Positions 16,384 through 25,323 of a stretch of 64,000 bases of DNA are shown here, one piece after another; the first letter of the stretch is position 1, and each line of letters begins with the position of its first letter. The translations under genes were made by a program, and so were the position numbers. This DNA comes from Bacillus sp. FJAT-49736 (GTDB lineage Bacteria > Bacillota > Bacilli > Bacillales > Bacillaceae_C). The notes beneath the pieces were generated by a model. It saw only the letters and a program-made list of their open reading frames with translations, made no database searches and was not told where the DNA came from. The DNA lies in the NCBI RefSeq assembly GCF_018343615.1, contig NZ_JAGYPI010000001.1, forward strand, positions 496,001 through 560,000, given 5' to 3'.

Positions 16384-17676
16384 CTAGCTAATTTTCCCTC
16401 CATCACCAAGCCTAATTATTTTATTGTTTCTATATTGATTTGTGACATTTCTTGTATCAAATATTAATGATGCATTTTCGATAATCTTATTCAATGGGAT
16501 GGAAGTATGGTCTGTCAAGATTAGGACGATGTCCGAATCTTTTAAATTGTTTGCTGTCAATGGTTTGCTTGTATATACCTCTTCGCCAATTTTTATGGAA
16601 GGAACAAATGGGTCATGATACTGTACATTTGCCCCTTTTATTCGGAGTTTTTCGATTATCAGGAGGGAAGGAGAGTCTCGGGTATCCGCTACATCTTTTT
16701 TGTATGTTATACCATACACTAGGATATTGGGTGATTTAGTTGGACTATAAGTTTTTAATAGTTCTTCTGTGCGTGTAACAATATAGTCTATCATTTTTCT
16801 GTTTGTAGAATCTGAAAGGGTAATGAACTCACTGCTTGTTTTTATTTGCTCTAATTTCCATTGAAGATAAAGCGGATCTACTGGAATACAATGGCCGCCT
16901 ATTCCAGGACCTGGATAATATGGAGTAAATCCATATGGCTTTGTAGCTGCTGCTTCAATTACTTCCCAAATATTCGTATTTAAATGATCACTAAGAATGG
17001 CCATTTCATTAATAAAAGAAATATTAATAAAGCGGAATGTATTTTCTAACAATTTAGTGAGTTCTGCGGCTTCAGTCGAAGAAACAGGAACTACCGTATG
17101 ATAAATATTTTGATAAAGTGAGATAACCTTATTTTTACAATAATCTGTTATTCCACCAACTACTTTGGGTATATCATCTATTTCATATTTATCATTGCCC
17201 GGATCTATTCTTTCTGGTGAGTTTGCCAAGAAGAAATCCGCTCCCACTTTTAATCCGCTTTTTTCAAGAATTGGCAGCAATACTTCCTTTGTCGTACCCG
17301 GAAATGTCGAACTTTCTAAGATAACTAATTGCCCTTTTTGGAGTCTCTTTTGAATTTCCTCTCCAGCACTTATAACATAACGTAAATCCGGTTCATGCTG
17401 TTCCGTCAGTGGAGTCGGTACACAAATAATAATGGTATCAACCCCTGTCATCACGTCAAAATCAGAAGTTGCCTTGTAACGATGGCTCCTATTTGCTTTT
17501 TTTAGTCTATTGTCGTCTATATCCCCGATATAGCTCTTCGAATTATTTAAGCTTGCAATTTTCTCCCTATCTAAATCAATCCCTATAACATGGAAGCCTT
17601 TTTCTACAAGCATGATAGATAATGGAAGCCCTACAAATCCTTGACCAATTACAGCGATTTTATTATTCATTTTCAT
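16384..17676 (-). CDS. UDP-N-acetylhexosamine 6-dehydrogenase (WbpA/WecC type)
   Basis: 430 residues, full length for the UDP-glucose/UDP-GlcNAc/UDP-ManNAc dehydrogenase family. N-terminal Rossmann motif GQGFVGLPLSIML, then ESSTFPGTT, NSPERIDPGN, and the catalytic cysteine in GPGIGGHCIPVDP near residue 263. These enzymes oxidise C6 of a UDP-sugar twice with NAD to give the uronic acid. The NSPERIDPG and GGHCIPVDP forms are typical of the N-acetyl-sugar branch rather than of UDP-glucose dehydrogenase. It is divergent from the DegT/Gfo/epimerase/glycosyltransferase operon and would supply its first step. Confidence 0.9.
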   Translation of the reverse strand: MKMNNKIAVIGQGFVGLPLSIMLVEKGFHVIGIDLDREKIASLNNSKSYIGDIDDNRLKKANRSHRYKATSDFDVMTGVDTIIICVPTPLTEQHEPDLRYVISAGEEIQKRLQKGQLVILESSTFPGTTKEVLLPILEKSGLKVGADFFLANSPERIDPGNDKYEIDDIPKVVGGITDYCKNKVISLYQNIYHTVVPVSSTEAAELTKLLENTFRFINISFINEMAILSDHLNTNIWEVIEAAATKPYGFTPYYPGPGIGGHCIPVDPLYLQWKLEQIKTSSEFITLSDSTNRKMIDYIVTRTEELLKTYSPTKSPNILVYGITYKKDVADTRDSPSLLIIEKLRIKGANVQYHDPFVPSIKIGEEVYTSKPLTANNLKDSDIVLILTDHTSIPLNKIIENASLIFDTRNVTNQYRNNKIIRLGDGGKIS

Positions 17677-18039
17677 CTATCACCTCTTCTCTAACTTAAT
17701 TCTATTTAACCTATTCCATAGATGATGGATTGGGATAGACAGACAACATCTGAGTTAGAAAAAAGGCAAATGTATTGATACAAGTATCCTAGTAATCTAC
17801 ACATTCTTTACTTAAGAACAGGCTTTTTAATTAGAAGAATCTAATTTAAAAAACTTAACCACTCCTAACCCAATTTTGTTTGATAAGGGAAAAAGCTTAA
17901 AAACGTGGTTATTGCCGTGTCTTGTTTTAAAGAAAACTCATAAATTATGTAGACATATAAACTTTTAGCGGAATGAAATATTTATTCGGACATAATCGGA
18001 TTTTAAGGATGAAATTTAGGAGAAATAGGGAGATGTATT
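17677..18039. promoter_or_regulatory. Divergent intergenic region of the sugar locus
   Basis: 363 bases between divergent genes. No ORF of note. A CATAAATTA box near 17939 resembles a mother-cell sigma (SigE/SigK) -10 element CATAnnnTA, but I cannot fix a partner -35 box. It presumably carries the promoters of both transcripts. Confidence 0.35.
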
Positions 18040-19143
18040 ATGATTAACCTTGTAGATTTACAGCGTCAATTTCACTTTATGAAGGATGAAATCTTATTGG
18101 AGTTAGAAAAGGTCATTGACAGTGGGAATTATATATTAGGATCAAAGGTTGAGGAATTGGAGAAAAAAATTTCTGAAAAATTAAATGTATCTGATGCGAT
18201 TACGGTTGCCAATGGTACTGATGCACTAGTCCTTACTTTAGAAGGACTTGGGATTGAAAAAGGGGACGAAGTAATTACTACACCTTTTTCTTTTTTTGCA
18301 ACTGCAGAAGCAGTATCCAGAGTTGGAGCTACCCCCGTATTCGCTGATGTAGATCCGGTCACCTTCAATATTAATCCAATGGAAATTGAAAAAAGAATTA
18401 CTCCGGCGACGAAGGCAATTATTCCTGTTCATTTATTTGGACAGCCGGCAGATATGGAAGAAATTAATGGAATTGCAAAAAAACACAATCTTGTCGTTAT
18501 TGAAGATGCTTGTCAAGCTTTTGGCTCCACTTATCAAGGAAAACCTATTGGAAGTCTCGGAGATGCCGCTTGTTTTTCATTCTTTCCAACTAAAAATCTT
18601 GGTACATTGGGGGATGGTGGGGCTATAACAACATCCAATAGGAAACTTGCTGAGACGTTAAGAAAACTCCGCACCCATGGAACTACAAAGAAATATCATC
18701 ATGACAAAATTGGATACAATAGTAGACTCGATGAAATACATGCAGCAATCCTACTAGTGAACTTGAATGAAATTGATGGCTGGAATTCAAAACGTAGGGA
18801 ATGGGCAGAAAGATATAGGAAATATCTTTCTAATGTTAGTCATTTGGATTTACCTATGGAAGCAAATGATCGGACCCATATTTATCACTTGTTTTGTATT
18901 GGATCTGATAAGAGAGAGAAGATGATGGACGCTCTTAAAGCAGCAGATATTCAATCAGGTATATATTATCCACTTTGTCTTCATCTTCAGGAAGTATATA
19001 AGCACCTCAATTACAGCGTAGGAGATTTTCCAGTTGCAGAATCCCTACAAAATCGACTATTTGCCATACCAATGCATCCTTTTTTAACAGAAGCTGAGCA
19101 GGATTATATCATTTCCATACTTCTTCAGAGCGGAGGGAATTAA
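18040..19143 (+). CDS. DegT/DnrJ/EryC1 sugar aminotransferase (WbpE type)
   Basis: 367 residues. PLP-dependent aminotransferase of nucleotide sugars: substrate loop NGTDALVLTLEG, PHLFGQPADM-type motif, EDACQAFGSTYQGK, and the PLP lysine K185 in FFPTKNLGTLGDGGAI. These enzymes move an amino group from glutamate to a 3- or 4-keto sugar. With the neighbouring 6-dehydrogenase and Gfo/Idh protein, the likely substrate is a UDP-3-keto-GlcNAc uronic acid (WbpE reaction), by context. First gene of a tight four-gene operon; the next gene starts directly after its stop. Confidence 0.9.
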   Translation: MINLVDLQRQFHFMKDEILLELEKVIDSGNYILGSKVEELEKKISEKLNVSDAITVANGTDALVLTLEGLGIEKGDEVITTPFSFFATAEAVSRVGATPVFADVDPVTFNINPMEIEKRITPATKAIIPVHLFGQPADMEEINGIAKKHNLVVIEDACQAFGSTYQGKPIGSLGDAACFSFFPTKNLGTLGDGGAITTSNRKLAETLRKLRTHGTTKKYHHDKIGYNSRLDEIHAAILLVNLNEIDGWNSKRREWAERYRKYLSNVSHLDLPMEANDRTHIYHLFCIGSDKREKMMDALKAADIQSGIYYPLCLHLQEVYKHLNYSVGDFPVAESLQNRLFAIPMHPFLTEAEQDYIISILLQSGGN

Positions 19144-20226
19144 TTGTCTATCCGATTTGGTTTAATTGGTTGCGGTTATATTTCAAGAAGTCATTTGGAT
19201 GCACTTGTAAGGTGTAAACGAGCGGAATTAGCTGCTGTTAGCGATATTCAAACAATCAGAATGGAGGAAGCAGTTCATTATTATCATTCACAATTAGGGG
19301 CAGAAAGACAGGTTAAGCATTATGGAAATTATGAGGAAATGTTGGGGGATTCTGAGATAGATACCATCATCATAGCCACAATATCAAGTCTTCATTATGA
19401 TATTTGCAAAAAGGCATTGCTTGCCGACAAGCATGTCATATTGGAAAAACCGATGGCGTTATCAGTTGGGGAAGCCGATCATTTAATACAGCTTTCCAAA
19501 CAGCAAAATAAGAAATTGATGATATGTCACCAGCTTCGATTTCGCCCATTAATGCAAAAAATGAAAGACATCATCGCAGAAGGGAAAATCGGCAAGCCCT
19601 ATTTAGGAGTAGCTTCGATTCGAATTAACCGTACACCGGATTACTATAAAACTGCTGCATGGAGGGGGAGTTGGGAGACAGATGGCGGCATGTTGGTTAA
19701 CCAAGGGATTCATTTGGTGGATCTTCTGCAATGGTTTTTAGGTGATGCTAAGACTGTATATGGGGAGTTAAGTTGTCAAAGGGAAGAGAAGGAAACAGAA
19801 GATGTAGCATTAGGGATTATACATTTTCATAATCAAGCAAAAGGAATAATAGAAGCAAATATTGTCACCAAGCCAAATAATTTAGGGTATTCATTAGCAA
19901 TTTTTGGGGATAAGGGAACCATTTCTGTGGAAGGTTCTTCCTTAAATAAAATTTCACGTTGGTTTATAGAAAGTGAAGAAACTGATTTTAATGAAGTTAA
20001 TACTCTTTTAAAAGATAATAACGAGGAAGTTTATATGTATGATAATTTTATAGATGCTTTAAGTGATCATAATAAGAATATCTTAGTTGATGGAATAGAG
20101 GGAAAAAAAGCTTTGGAAATCATTTTTGGTATTTACCAATCCTCTTTATCCCAAAGTCCTGTTAAGCTACCTATTAAATCTTTTGCCACTGTTGAAATGA
20201 AAAATAAGGAGGGAAGAAGAAAATGA
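19144..20226 (+). CDS. Gfo/Idh/MocA oxidoreductase (WbpB-like by context)
   Basis: 360 residues from a TTG placed directly after the previous stop, with SD GGAGGG. N-terminal NAD-binding motif GLIGCGYISRSHLDAL and the family EKP motif VILEKPMALS near residue 100; GGMLVNQGIHLVDLLQW holds the expected catalytic His. In the WbpA/B/E/D route WbpB oxidises C3 of UDP-GlcNAc uronic acid before transamination, and this gene is placed next to the aminotransferase as expected. Family membership is firm; the exact reaction is inferred. It overlaps the epimerase gene by 4 bases. Confidence 0.88.
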   Translation: MSIRFGLIGCGYISRSHLDALVRCKRAELAAVSDIQTIRMEEAVHYYHSQLGAERQVKHYGNYEEMLGDSEIDTIIIATISSLHYDICKKALLADKHVILEKPMALSVGEADHLIQLSKQQNKKLMICHQLRFRPLMQKMKDIIAEGKIGKPYLGVASIRINRTPDYYKTAAWRGSWETDGGMLVNQGIHLVDLLQWFLGDAKTVYGELSCQREEKETEDVALGIIHFHNQAKGIIEANIVTKPNNLGYSLAIFGDKGTISVEGSSLNKISRWFIESEETDFNEVNTLLKDNNEEVYMYDNFIDALSDHNKNILVDGIEGKKALEIIFGIYQSSLSQSPVKLPIKSFATVEMKNKEGRRK

Positions 20227-21167
20227 AATTTGGAAATGTATTAGTAACGGGCGGTGCAGGGTTTTTAGGTTCACAACTGGTAAAAAGGCTATTACCGATT
20301 AGCAAACACATTTATATAATTGATAATCTTTCTACAGGAAATAAAAAAGCGATACCATCGTCTGATAAGATAACTTTGTATGAAGATAGTATAACGAATG
20401 GAGATATTCTAGAAGAAGTTCTACCAAAAGTTGAATATATTTTTCATTTTGCATGTAAAAACCTAGTACTATCCGTAGAAAGCATGGATGATGATTTTAA
20501 TACGAATTTGTATGGAGGATATTTGCTTCTTCAAAAGGCGCAACAATATTGTCCTAAACTAAAGAAATTTATCTACGCTTCTACTACATCTATCTATAGT
20601 CAAGCCTCTACTTTACCTACACCAGAATCCTATTACAATATTAAGCTTCCATATGCAGCAAGTAAATTTTCGATGGAGCACTATTGCCATGTGTATTCCG
20701 AAATGTATCAAATGCCAATTACCATTCTGCGATTTTCCAATGTATATGGACCTGGCCAGCTTTCCTCCAATCCATATTGCGGTGTAGTAGCGAAGTTCTT
20801 TGAAGCAATCGATCGGAATGAACCTATGATTATTTATGGGAATGGAAAACAAACAAGAGATTTTACCTTTGTGGAAGATGCGATGGATGCCGTTATCATT
20901 GCAGCTAGTTCTGCAAAATCTATTAATCAAATATATAATGTCGGAACAGGATCAGAAACGAGTGTATTAGACCTTGCTAAAGCAATTCAAAATGTTACCA
21001 ATCAAGAAAATGCTGCATTACAATTTGAACCAAAACGAAAAGTGGATGTAGTCGAGCGTCGTTGTATACAAGCAGACAAAATTAAAAAAGAGTTGAATTG
21101 GCACTGCAGGCATTCTTTAATGGAAGGTCTTGCAAAAACATATACTTGGCTTCATGGTGGGGATTAA
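20223..21167 (+). CDS. NAD-dependent epimerase/dehydratase (extended SDR)
   Basis: 314 residues. Glycine motif VTGGAGFLGSQL at the N-terminus, active-site YAASK near residue 141 preceded by STTSIY, and TRDFTFVEDAMDA, typical of nucleotide-sugar 4-epimerases and 4,6-dehydratases. The ATG overlaps the previous stop (ATGA), so translation is coupled. It probably changes the configuration of the UDP-sugar made by the upstream enzymes; which carbon cannot be told. Confidence 0.9.
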   Translation: MKFGNVLVTGGAGFLGSQLVKRLLPISKHIYIIDNLSTGNKKAIPSSDKITLYEDSITNGDILEEVLPKVEYIFHFACKNLVLSVESMDDDFNTNLYGGYLLLQKAQQYCPKLKKFIYASTTSIYSQASTLPTPESYYNIKLPYAASKFSMEHYCHVYSEMYQMPITILRFSNVYGPGQLSSNPYCGVVAKFFEAIDRNEPMIIYGNGKQTRDFTFVEDAMDAVIIAASSAKSINQIYNVGTGSETSVLDLAKAIQNVTNQENAALQFEPKRKVDVVERRCIQADKIKKELNWHCRHSLMEGLAKTYTWLHGGD

Positions 21168-21168
21168 A

Positions 21169-22158
21169 ATGAAAATATTTCATGGCACAGTTGAAATTGC
21201 TGGACAAATGGGCATTTTAAGCAGTGCATTAAATAAAAAAGGTCATTATTCCATTGGTTATAATACTTTTCATTCTTATCTTGGATATGAAGACTGTTTA
21301 ATTAATACGGATCAGCCAGGTTTAGAAGAAAGTTTTGAAGAAATTTGTGATACCTTTGATTTGTTCCATTTTCATTATGGCAGCTCTATCTTCAGAGATT
21401 TATCTGATTTACCGGAATTAAAAAGACTTGGTAAGAAAATGGTCATGCATCACTGGGGGAACGATGTCAGGTTCCATGACAAAGCTCGGAATCATAATCC
21501 ATTTGTATATACAGGGGATTCGCCTCCAAACGAAGTAATTCATGAAAAACTGAAGACGATTACCACATTCATTAAAGAAGCTATTGTTCAGGATTATGAG
21601 GTATACGATTATGTAAAAGATTATTATGAAAAAGTTCACGTTGTGCCGATTGCTATAGATCTAGTACATTTTCATCCGCATTTTCCAGCCTTCGATAAAA
21701 AACGTCCGCTATTATTGCATGCCCCGACTAATCGGGATTTCAAAGGTACGCAACATGTAGAAAAGGCAATAGAAGTCTTAAAAGAGGAATTTGACTTTGA
21801 ATTTGTGATGATTGAGAAAATGAATCACGAGGAAGCAATCAAGCTTTATAGAGAGGCCGATATTATTGTCGATCAATTTTTATGTGGTTCCTATGGACTC
21901 TTAAGTGTTGAAGCAATGGCGCTCGGAAAACCTGTCTTAACGTATATTCGCCCGGATTTAATCAACACCTTTCCTGAAGATTTGCCGATTGTAAATACTA
22001 ATCCGGACACATTGTACGATAATATAAAACTGCTGCTTCACCATCCTGAGCTGCGGATAGAGCTTGGAAAAAAGGGCAGAAAATATGTTGAAAATGTTCA
22101 TTCACATGATGTGGTTGTGGAAAAACTACTTAATATATACTCACAATTAAATGATTAG
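21169..22158 (+). CDS. Glycosyltransferase, GT4-like (copy 1)
   Basis: About 329 residues from the ATG one base after the epimerase stop, with SD GGTGGGGA inside it; a start at 21130 would overlap the upstream gene. GT-B fold: N-terminal VEIAGQMGIL loop, HHWGNDVR, and C-terminal donor-site motif GSYGLLSVEAMALGKPVL with the conserved Glu. GT4-like enzymes pass a sugar from a nucleotide donor to an acceptor, retaining configuration. No signal peptide; cytosolic. Paralogue of the protein at 23357, with many identical blocks. Last gene of the operon; a terminator follows. Confidence 0.88.
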   Translation: MKIFHGTVEIAGQMGILSSALNKKGHYSIGYNTFHSYLGYEDCLINTDQPGLEESFEEICDTFDLFHFHYGSSIFRDLSDLPELKRLGKKMVMHHWGNDVRFHDKARNHNPFVYTGDSPPNEVIHEKLKTITTFIKEAIVQDYEVYDYVKDYYEKVHVVPIAIDLVHFHPHFPAFDKKRPLLLHAPTNRDFKGTQHVEKAIEVLKEEFDFEFVMIEKMNHEEAIKLYREADIIVDQFLCGSYGLLSVEAMALGKPVLTYIRPDLINTFPEDLPIVNTNPDTLYDNIKLLLHHPELRIELGKKGRKYVENVHSHDVVVEKLLNIYSQLND

Positions 22159-22168
22159 ACTTTCATAA

Positions 22169-22207
22169 AAAAACAGTGCATTAGAAGAATTTCTATGCAC
22201 TGTTTAT
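22169..22207. terminator. Bidirectional terminator
   Basis: Stem AAACAGTGCAT / ATGCACTGTTT between glycosyltransferase 1 and the convergent DUF4855 gene. Confidence 0.8.
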
Positions 22208-22215
22208 TTGTTATT

Positions 22216-23217
22216 TTACGCAGGAAAAGCTGCTGTTGGATATACTGGTTTGTATGTCTTTTTAATAAAAGAATATAAGGCAATATATTGGTCAGGATGA
22301 TTTTGATAAATCTCAGCCATTGTTTGATTAGGAAATTGATAAACGAGTAAACTGCTACGCATATAGTCATTGTATATTCCATAGTTTAAATGATCGTATA
22401 AATGTCTGTCTTTAAATAATTCCCCTTTGCCAAATACAATTTGCATCCCTAATCGGTAATGATTTGCGAAGACAGTTGAATTGGCTATCCAGGAAAAATC
22501 GTGGTCTGTATTTCCATAGAAATTTGGATGGGTGCAAGATGCATCGAACCCAAATTCCTTCCAGTCTGGACAACCACATGAGCCGTATTGCTGTAGCCAT
22601 AACGATAGATAACCATTACTGTGAATATAAGCATTCACTTTTTTTACCAGCTCTATGTCATTATTACTAATAGAGGTACGCTGCCAAACGAAGCCCCTAA
22701 ATATAAGTGATTCATGGAGAATCGCGGCCTGATTCCACATTTTTTGAAAACGGGATACCCACCATTTTATTGCTTCTTCCCTGTCATTTTCATTTTTAAA
22801 ATTAAGATTTCTCCCATTTACGGAACCGAAATGTTCTTGTAAAGAATTCGGATAGGGGAGAGTAATCCAAACATCTGTCTTAAATCCGGATTTTGTATTT
22901 CTGGCGAGTGCATCTAAATTATATTTATTTTCAAATAGTCTTAACAAGGCGATTTTCCAGTCCTCTTTGTCTGCCAATTCTCCGAAATTAGCAAACGTAG
23001 GATAAATATAATGATCCTCTCTTCCGTTGATTGGGTTAAATATAAATCCTTGAAAAAGTCTATCATAGGTTCTTCCATCAATTAAATATGATTGATAGGG
23101 TTTTAAATCTGTTGTGGACCAAAGAGCTTTTCTATTTTTTGTATTTTCACCATAGGGTAGAACACATATATGATTTTGTATGCCCAGCTCCTCAGCGGTT
23201 ATATATCCGCTTTCCAA
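22216..23217 (-). CDS. DUF4855 protein
   Basis: About 333 residues; TTG at 23217 with SD GGAGGG is preferred over an upstream GTG at 23283. It matches the DUF4855 pattern: ESGYITAEELG, TDVWITLPYP, WWVSRFQKMW, RGFVWQRTSI, and a GYLSLWLQQYGSCGCPDWKEFGFD segment. DUF4855 resembles TIM-barrel glycoside hydrolases but has no proven activity. No signal peptide is visible. Its place between the two paralogous glycosyltransferases suggests a role in making or trimming the same glycan. Confidence 0.75.
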   Translation of the reverse strand: MESGYITAEELGIQNHICVLPYGENTKNRKALWSTTDLKPYQSYLIDGRTYDRLFQGFIFNPINGREDHYIYPTFANFGELADKEDWKIALLRLFENKYNLDALARNTKSGFKTDVWITLPYPNSLQEHFGSVNGRNLNFKNENDREEAIKWWVSRFQKMWNQAAILHESLIFRGFVWQRTSISNNDIELVKKVNAYIHSNGYLSLWLQQYGSCGCPDWKEFGFDASCTHPNFYGNTDHDFSWIANSTVFANHYRLGMQIVFGKGELFKDRHLYDHLNYGIYNDYMRSSLLVYQFPNQTMAEIYQNHPDQYIALYSFIKKTYKPVYPTAAFPA

Positions 23218-23356
23218 TTTAATCCCTCCATTTTGTTTAATTCCATATAGTATATGACCATGAACATTTATCTGTATCCGCACACTACTATATTAGTGAA
23301 ATCAACCAATCCAAATTTTGTGATGTGAATACAATATAGAGGAAGGAGAGATGAAT

Positions 23357-24340
23357 ATGAAAATTGCTCACGCTCCAACTGAAATAGCTGGGCAAATGGG
23401 AATTTTAACAAAGCAATTAAGAAAAAAAGGCCACAAAGTCGCAGGGTTTAATGGATTTCACACCTTTCTAAATTACAAGAATGATATTCTTAACACAGAT
23501 GCATTTGAAATATTAAAGGATTTTCAATTTTTAATTGATAATGTGGAAATTTTCCATTTTTATAATACTAATACTTTTTTAACGGATTTTGCAGATATTC
23601 CTCTGCTAAAAGCAAAAGGCAAAAAATTAATAATGCACCATTGGGGGAGCGATGTACGTAAACATGAATTGGTAAAGAAACTAAATCCTTATCCTTTACC
23701 ACCTACTTATTATTCGGATGAAGAAATAGATAGGCAGTTATCTTTCCTTTCCCAATTTATTGATGTAGCCATCGTACAGGATTATGAAGCATATCAATAT
23801 GTTAAAGACTATTACAAAAAAGTATATATACTCCCGTTAGCATGTAATTTGGAAGATATTGAACCTGCTTATCCATCCGTGACGAATAATGATCCATTGA
23901 TCATTCACGCTCCTACTAATCGAGCGTTTAAAGGTTCGGAATATGTGGAGAAAGCTATAGAAAAAATAAAAGGGAAAAGTACATTTTCGTTTCGGCTCCT
24001 TGAAAAGGTTTCTCATGAACAAGCAATGCAAACATATATGAAATCAGATATTATTATCGATCAGCTTTTATGCGGTTCGTATGGAATGCTTAGTGTTGAG
24101 GCGATGGCAATGGGTAAGCCTGTTATTGCCTATATCAGAGAGGATGTAAGGAATCATTTTCCTGTTGACTTACCAATTGTTCAAGCAACTCCAGAAAACA
24201 TTGATAAAGTTTTACTGGAATTAGTTCAAAACCCTTCTCTACGTAACCAAATCGGTATGGCAAGCAGACAGTATGTGGAGAAATACCATTCTGTTGAAAA
24301 GGTTGTAATGGAGCTTATAAAGGTATATGAAGCTTTATAA
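23357..24340 (+). CDS. Glycosyltransferase, GT4-like (copy 2)
   Basis: About 327 residues. The ATG at 23357 fits SD GGAAGGAG better than the one at 23351, which is too close. Same layout as copy 1: TEIAGQMGIL at the start, HHWGSDVRKHE, HAPTNRAFKGSEYV and CGSYGMLSVEAMAMGKPVI at the donor site. The pair probably arose by duplication and may add two successive sugars. Separated from copy 1 by the inverted DUF4855 gene. Confidence 0.88.
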   Translation: MKIAHAPTEIAGQMGILTKQLRKKGHKVAGFNGFHTFLNYKNDILNTDAFEILKDFQFLIDNVEIFHFYNTNTFLTDFADIPLLKAKGKKLIMHHWGSDVRKHELVKKLNPYPLPPTYYSDEEIDRQLSFLSQFIDVAIVQDYEAYQYVKDYYKKVYILPLACNLEDIEPAYPSVTNNDPLIIHAPTNRAFKGSEYVEKAIEKIKGKSTFSFRLLEKVSHEQAMQTYMKSDIIIDQLLCGSYGMLSVEAMAMGKPVIAYIREDVRNHFPVDLPIVQATPENIDKVLLELVQNPSLRNQIGMASRQYVEKYHSVEKVVMELIKVYEAL

Positions 24341-24405
24341 GGAAGACATTTGACTTCCAGTGATAGGGCTAGATACTTTTATATCGTAGTAAAAGGAGAA
24401 TGTTT

Positions 24406-25098
24406 ATGGTAATGAAGCCAGTGAAGCTTGGAGATAAAGTGAAAATAGGCGAAAATGTAGTAATAGAAAATAACGTAATAATCGGAGACAATGTTGTAAT
24501 CGGACACAATGTTGTGATTAAGAAGGATACTATAATCGGTAATCATGTTCATATTGGAGATTTAACTGTGTTAGGTAAAACAACCTCTACAAATAAGAAA
24601 ATGGCGCGGAAACCTGAACAAAACCTCGAACCCTTAATTATAGAGGATAATGTGACCATTGGTTGTAATAGTGTGATATACCGAAACGTCCAATTAAGAA
24701 AAGGTGTTTTTGTTGGTGATTTAACAAGTATCCGTGAGAAGGTTTCAGTGGGGGAAGATAGTATTGTAGGTCGAAATGTTATGGTGGAAACCGATACAAA
24801 AATTGGAGAAAGAGTAACCATTCAGACAGGCTGCTATATTACCGCTGACATGTTAATCGAGGATGATGTATTTATAGGTCCATGCTGCTCGAGTTCAAAC
24901 GATAAATATATGGGAATGGGTAATTTTATACATCAAGGACCCATCATTAAAAAAGGAGCAAAAATAGGTAACAACGCAACTTTGCTACCGGCGGTTACGA
25001 TTGGTGAGAATGCAGTCGTTGGTGCCGGGGCTGTCATTACAAAGGATGTTCCTGGAGGTAAAACAGTAGTGGGAAATCCGGGGAGAGTAATTAAGTAG
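24406..25098 (+). CDS. Left-handed beta-helix acyltransferase (WbpD-like)
   Basis: About 230 residues made almost wholly of hexapeptide repeats ([LIV]GxxxxI), e.g. [18 protein letters not shown], with the loop [15 protein letters not shown] and the end [20 protein letters not shown] typical of UDP-amino-sugar N-acetyltransferases (WbpD, FdtC). It would acetylate the amino group set by the DegT enzyme, using acetyl-CoA. At about 230 residues it is longer than WbpD (about 190), with extra coils at the N-terminus. The ATG at 24406 has the best spacing to SD AAGGAG. Downstream of glycosyltransferase 2. Confidence 0.85.
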   Translation: MVMKPVKLGDKVKIGENVVIENNVIIGDNVVIGHNVVIKKDTIIGNHVHIGDLTVLGKTTSTNKKMARKPEQNLEPLIIEDNVTIGCNSVIYRNVQLRKGVFVGDLTSIREKVSVGEDSIVGRNVMVETDTKIGERVTIQTGCYITADMLIEDDVFIGPCCSSSNDKYMGMGNFIHQGPIIKKGAKIGNNATLLPAVTIGENAVVGAGAVITKDVPGGKTVVGNPGRVIK

Positions 25099-25150
25099 AA
25101 AAACGGCATCTAATGAAAAGTTGCTTATCAGATGCGAAAAGTTGATGGAC

Positions 25151-25190
25151 AAAAGGGCAGAGGTTGCTGCCTTTTTTGTTTTTTTTTTGA
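25151..25190 (+). terminator. Rho-independent terminator
   Basis: Stem GGCAG / CTGCC extended by A/T pairs and followed by a long T tract, closing the glycan locus. Confidence 0.8.
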
Positions 25191-25323
25191 AGATTTTCGA
25201 AACAAAAACCTATTTTGATACGTTGTATTAACATGGGGGTGGGTTAGATATAAGGTTTTGAAAAAGAAGAATATTCTATATATAATCTAAGCATTGATAT
25301 TATTAGTAAAGGGGTATATTAAT

